Source: Bacillota bacterium
Lineage (GTDB): Bacteria; Bacillota; Dethiobacteria; DTU022
Length of the DNA: 16,864 nt
Direction of reading: 5' to 3'
Assembly: GCA_012510325.1 (NCBI GenBank)
Contig: JAAZIG010000089.1
Location: forward strand, 1-16,864
Under the pieces are notes generated by a model. That model was not told where the DNA came from, did no database searches, and worked only from the letters and a program-made list of their open reading frames with translations. The translations under genes were made by a program, and so were the position numbers. Shown piece after piece: positions 13,974 to 16,864 of this stretch. Position 1 is the stretch's first letter; every line of letters starts with the position of its first letter.

Positions 13974-14597
13974 TTACCCCTGATTAAGGTATGCCGTCAG
14001 GAAGCGCTCTGCTCCGAAGACCGCTTTCCAGGAGGCGGCCCGGCAGCGTTTGGCGACATTCTGCGGGCTGATCCCCAGCTCCAGCGAGGCGGCGGCATAG
14101 GTGCCGGCGCGCTCGTAGGCATCCACAGCCTGCCACTGCTTGATTGTCCAGCGGCTCTGGATCGTGTCGATGAGCTCGTAAAAGGCGCTGACCGTCTCCC
14201 ATCTCTTCTGCTCTTCGCCGTGAAAGCATGTCGCCGGGGTGCGGCGGTTCTTGATTTTTTCGAGGGCCGCCCGGGAGCGGTGGAAGGCGCTGCCGTCCAT
14301 CTGCCAGGCATATTTTTGCTCGAGACCGGCGCTGATCGCGCCGGCGCCGACGCCGGCCCGGAGCTTCAGGCCGGGTAAAAAGAAGCGCAGGTGGCGGAGC
14401 GTCCGGATGAGATCGGCACTGCCGCGCAGGGCGCCCTGGATCTCGTCGCCGCGGTAAAGGGTGAATTCTGCCGCCAGGGCGGAGCGGTGGCGCAAATTGA
14501 GAGCGGCGAGCCCTTCCCGGGCCCGCCGGGGAGCCTCCTCCTGTTTTCGCGAGGCGATGATATCCGCGGTTATTACATAAAACTGTTCCCCGTTCAT
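13974..14597 (-). CDS. SatD family protein (cyclase-like domain plus C-terminal HTH)
   Basis: The 207-residue product matches the SatD family, named from the Streptococcus mutans sat (secretion and acid tolerance) operon; its molecular role is not known. Residues 5-112 follow the order of class III nucleotidyl cyclases or GGDEF-like palm domains: VITADI with D12, RGDE (49-52), RAGVGAGAI (80-88) and GSAFHRSRAAL (102-112). Residues about 150-185 look like a sigma-70 region 4-type helix-turn-helix (YAAASLELGISPQNVAKRCR). No membrane segment or signal peptide. ATG 14597 is preceded by a long anti-16S match (14602-14614), fixing the start. It lies between lysA and the DUF3307 gene on the same strand, five bases from the latter. 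Family call is good; the cyclase comparison is my inference. Confidence 0.82.
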   Translation of the reverse strand: MNGEQFYVITADIIASRKQEEAPRRAREGLAALNLRHRSALAAEFTLYRGDEIQGALRGSADLIRTLRHLRFFLPGLKLRAGVGAGAISAGLEQKYAWQMDGSAFHRSRAALEKIKNRRTPATCFHGEEQKRWETVSAFYELIDTIQSRWTIKQWQAVDAYERAGTYAAASLELGISPQNVAKRCRAASWKAVFGAERFLTAYLNQG

Positions 14598-14601
14598 TTC
14601 G

Positions 14602-14650
14602 GATCACCCCCTCCGTGGTGGCGCTGCCAAATCACCCTTCCCGGGGTGAT
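14602..14650 (-). promoter_or_regulatory. Possible RNA switch over the satD ribosome binding site
   Basis: On the minus strand, element A, ATCACCCC (14650-14643), can pair for 7 bases with element B, GGGTGAT (14637-14631), forming a tight 6-base-loop hairpin. It can also pair for 8 bases with element C, GGGGTGAT (14610-14603), which is part of the satD ribosome binding site. The two pairings exclude each other. A further hairpin, GG-bulge-CCCC with GGGGCC (about 14653-14671), lies between this and the lysA stop. The T-run after the A-B hairpin is too short for a good terminator. Confidence 0.35.
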
Positions 14651-14688
14651 GTGGTCCCCGCTGAAGGGGCCCTCCCTGCAGCCGGCGG

Positions 14689-15954
14689 CTAAATCTTTAC
14701 CGGTGTCCCCGGGAAACGCACTGTGGAGAAGTAGTCGTCAACGGTTTCAGCCCGCCGGATCAGCTGCACCGTTCCATCTTCGCGCAGCAGCAGCTCTGCT
14801 GAGCGCAGCTTTCCATTGTAGTTGTAGCCCATGGCGTGCCCGTGGGCTCCGGCATCGTGGATCACGAGCAGGTCGCCGGGATCGATCTCAGGCAGCAGTC
14901 GGTCGATGGCAAATTTGTCAACATTTTCGCAGAGCGATCCGGTGACATCGTAGATCCGGTCGTGCGGCTGACCCTCTTTGCTCGGCACCGTGATATGGTG
15001 ATAGGCGCCGTACATTCCCGGGCGCATCAGGTCGGCCATGGAGGCGTCCACGCCGACGTACTCCTTGTATTTGCTGGCCACATGGCGCACCCGGCTCACC
15101 AGGTAGCCGTAGGGCCCGGTGACCATCCGGCCGCATTCGAAGAGCACCCTGGTCGGGTCGAGGGAGGCGGGGACGAGTATCTCGTCGTAGAGAGCGGCGA
15201 TCTTTTTCGACAGCCGCTCAAAATCGACCGCTTTCTCTTCAGGGAGGTAGGGGATGCCGATGCCGCCGCCCAGATTGATCGCCTCGATCCTGATTCCGGC
15301 CTCCTCCTTGAGCCTGACGGCGAGCGCAAAGAGCAGCTGCGCCGTGTCGGCAAAGCAGTTTTCATCGAGCTCGTTGGAGACGATCATCGTGTGCAGGGCA
15401 AAGCGTTTGGCTCCTTTTTCCCTGACGCTTCGAAAGGCGCCGACAATTTGCTCCCGGGTTACGCCGTACTTTGCTTCCTGCGGCGAGCCGATGATGGCAT
15501 TGCTGAAACGGGCCTCGCCGGGGTTGTAGCGAAACGAGATCAGCTCGGGGATGCCGGCACTTTTCTCCAGAGTCTCGATATGGCTGATATCGTCGAGGTT
15601 GATCACGGCACCGAGGCGGGCCGCCTCGACAAATTCAGACTCCGGGGTGTTGTTGGAGCTGAACATAATCTCCTCGCCCCCGAAACCGGTTCTTTCAGCC
15701 ATGATCAGCTCCGTCAGGGAGCTGCAATCCGCGCCCATTCCCTCCTCTTGCAATATCTTCAGGAGCGTCGGGTTGGGGCACGCTTTGACGGCGAAGTAAT
15801 TCTTAAAATCCGGAGCCCAGGAGAAAGCCCTGTAGAAGGCCCGGGCGTTTTCCCGGATCGCCTTTTCGTCGTACAGGTGGAAGGGAGTGGGATACTCTGC
15901 TGTGATTTTTTCCAGCTCATCTTGGGAAAGGGGAATCTGTTTGCCGTTGCTCAT
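14689..15954 (-). CDS. lysA: Diaminopimelate decarboxylase, divergent subtype
   Basis: A PLP enzyme of the alanine-racemase-fold group IV decarboxylases; it converts meso-diaminopimelate to lysine in the cytoplasm. The 421 residues have the normal length. The Schiff-base lysine is K57 in YFAVKACPNP, the phosphate-binding loop is NLGGGIG (227-233), ECGRMVTGPYG (273-283) binds substrate or PLP, and SLCENVDKF (340-348) supplies the cysteine of the partner subunit. The segment that usually reads HxHIGSQ is instead LHTMIVSNELDE (187-198), marking a separate subtype; an amino-acid or polyamine decarboxylase of the same fold is the main alternative. dapL upstream, 51 bases away on the same strand, strongly supports the lysine role. 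GGAGGACGGT before ATG makes the start secure. AT-rich spacer to dapL shows no convincing promoter. Confidence 0.88.
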   Translation of the reverse strand: MSNGKQIPLSQDELEKITAEYPTPFHLYDEKAIRENARAFYRAFSWAPDFKNYFAVKACPNPTLLKILQEEGMGADCSSLTELIMAERTGFGGEEIMFSSNNTPESEFVEAARLGAVINLDDISHIETLEKSAGIPELISFRYNPGEARFSNAIIGSPQEAKYGVTREQIVGAFRSVREKGAKRFALHTMIVSNELDENCFADTAQLLFALAVRLKEEAGIRIEAINLGGGIGIPYLPEEKAVDFERLSKKIAALYDEILVPASLDPTRVLFECGRMVTGPYGYLVSRVRHVASKYKEYVGVDASMADLMRPGMYGAYHHITVPSKEGQPHDRIYDVTGSLCENVDKFAIDRLLPEIDPGDLLVIHDAGAHGHAMGYNYNGKLRSAELLLREDGTVQLIRRAETVDDYFSTVRFPGTPVKI

Positions 15955-16005
15955 ACCGTCCTCCGTAAGGTTAAATATTTATCTAAAAGTCTTGCCCGAT
16001 TTTTG

Positions 16006-16864
16006 TTAAAGCAGCTTGGTGACGATGCTGTCGACGGCCGCCTCGATAGCGGCTCTGTGCCCGAAAGCGCTCAGCCGGAAATAGCCTTCCCCCGAAGGGC
16101 CGAAACCGGAACCGGGGGTTCCCACAACATGCGCTTCCTGAAGCAGGCGGTCGAAGAATTCCCACGAAGAGAGATTGCCCGGGGTTTGCACCCAGAGGTA
16201 CGGCGCATTGACCCCGCCGTAAACGGTCAGCCCGCTTTTTTGCAGCCCCTCCTTGATGATCCGTGAATTCTCCATATAGTAGCCGATGAGCTCCCGGCAT
16301 TCGGCGAGGCCCCGGGGGGAGAGCACCGCCAGCCCCCCGCGCTGGGCGATATTGGAGGCGCCGTTGAAAAAGGTCGTCTGCCGGCGCAGCCAGCACCGGT
16401 GGACTTCCCCGGGTTCACTGTCTTCGAGAACCAGGGTTTGGGGAACTGCGGACCAGCCCAGGCGGACCCCGGTGAATCCGGCAAATTTGGAGAAGCTGCC
16501 GATCTCGATGGCGCATTCCCTGGCCCCTTCGATCTCGAATATTGAGCGCGGCAGCCCGGGATCGGTGATGAATTCGGCATAGGCGGCATCGAAGATGATC
16601 ACCGCCCGGTGCTTCCGGGCATAGTCGACAAATGTCTGCAGCTGCCGGTGGTCGGCCACCGCCCCGGTGGGATTGTTCGGGCTGCAGAGGTAGATCAGAT
16701 CGACCTTCCCCTGCGGGGGGGCGGGGATGAAACCGTTCTCTTCATGGCAGGGCATATAGATAAAGCCCTGATAATTGCTCTCGTCGGGGTTGTACGGACC
16801 GGAGCGTCCGGCGATGACATTGGAGTCAACGTAGACCGGATAGGCCGGATCCTGAAAGGCGACG
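16006..16864 (-). CDS. dapL: LL-diaminopimelate aminotransferase (partial, 5' end outside window)
   Basis: DapL converts tetrahydrodipicolinate directly to LL-diaminopimelate with glutamate, bypassing acylated intermediates; PLP-dependent, class I/II aminotransferase fold. Reading continues openly to base 16864, giving about 285 C-terminal residues; roughly the first 130 are beyond the edge. Visible signatures are DPAYPVYVDSNV near the edge, YLCSPNNPTGA, FDAAYAEF, and SFSKFAGFTGVRLGW holding the Schiff-base lysine (codon about 16488-16486). The C-terminal part includes PYLWVQTP and the GTPGSGFGPSGEGYFRLSAF stretch. The internal ATG at 16755 is not the start, since the homology runs straight through it. 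It precedes lysA on the same strand. This supplies meso-diaminopimelate (after epimerisation) for both peptidoglycan and lysine. Confidence 0.93.
   Translation of the reverse strand, partial: VAFQDPAYPVYVDSNVIAGRSGPYNPDESNYQGFIYMPCHEENGFIPAPPQGKVDLIYLCSPNNPTGAVADHRQLQTFVDYARKHRAVIIFDAAYAEFITDPGLPRSIFEIEGARECAIEIGSFSKFAGFTGVRLGWSAVPQTLVLEDSEPGEVHRCWLRRQTTFFNGASNIAQRGGLAVLSPRGLAECRELIGYYMENSRIIKEGLQKSGLTVYGGVNAPYLWVQTPGNLSSWEFFDRLLQEAHVVGTPGSGFGPSGEGYFRLSAFGHRAAIEAAVDSIVTKLL

Noticed and set aside
14836..16266. A 476-codon plus-strand frame across lysA and dapL
   Set aside because: It spans two genes and their spacer on the opposite strand, both with intact catalytic motifs; the long frame results from codon bias.

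Overview
The window is GC-rich, densely coded bacterial chromosome. It carries eleven protein genes: ten complete, and one (dapL) cut by the right edge. I see no rRNA, tRNA, CRISPR array, transposase, integrase or phage gene. The gene set (DapL-type lysine/diaminopimelate synthesis, the SatD plus DUF3307 pair, an ADP-forming acyl-CoA synthetase, a SWIM-SNF2 helicase) and the strong GGAGG-type ribosome binding sites suggest a GC-rich, probably anaerobic member of the Bacillota of clostridial type. That placement is an inference.

Left part (1-5500): a treZ-like trehalohydrolase on the minus strand ends at an intrinsic terminator. It faces away from a treT-like glycosyltransferase on the plus strand. 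Together they suggest two trehalose routes: from maltooligosaccharides (TreZ, though its usual partner TreY is not beside it) and from NDP-glucose plus glucose (TreT). A separate plus-strand gene with its own extended -10 promoter encodes an ADP-forming acyl-CoA synthetase, which makes ATP from acyl-CoA. Its two halves are fused in beta-alpha order.

Middle part (5550-11030, minus strand): a likely operon of a small kinase-fold protein, a large SWIM-SNF2 helicase and a geranylgeranyl-reductase-like flavoprotein. It converges on the acyl-CoA synthetase at a shared hairpin terminator. The three products have no obvious common pathway.

Right part (11085-16864): a 314-base gap holds two palindromes, an extended -10 promoter and a strongly folded leader. 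This leads into a two-gene ABC-2 exporter on the plus strand. Convergent to it is a minus-strand run dapL - lysA - satD - DUF3307: two steps of diaminopimelate/lysine synthesis followed by a SatD protein and its membrane partner.

The points most worth a second look are: the SatD protein, which reads as a class III cyclase-like domain plus a C-terminal helix-turn-helix; the RNA between lysA and satD, where one strand can pair either with a decoy or with the satD ribosome binding site; the folded leader and four-codon minigene before the ABC exporter; and the unusual domain order and motif of the acyl-CoA synthetase. I found no convincing defence system or mobile element.
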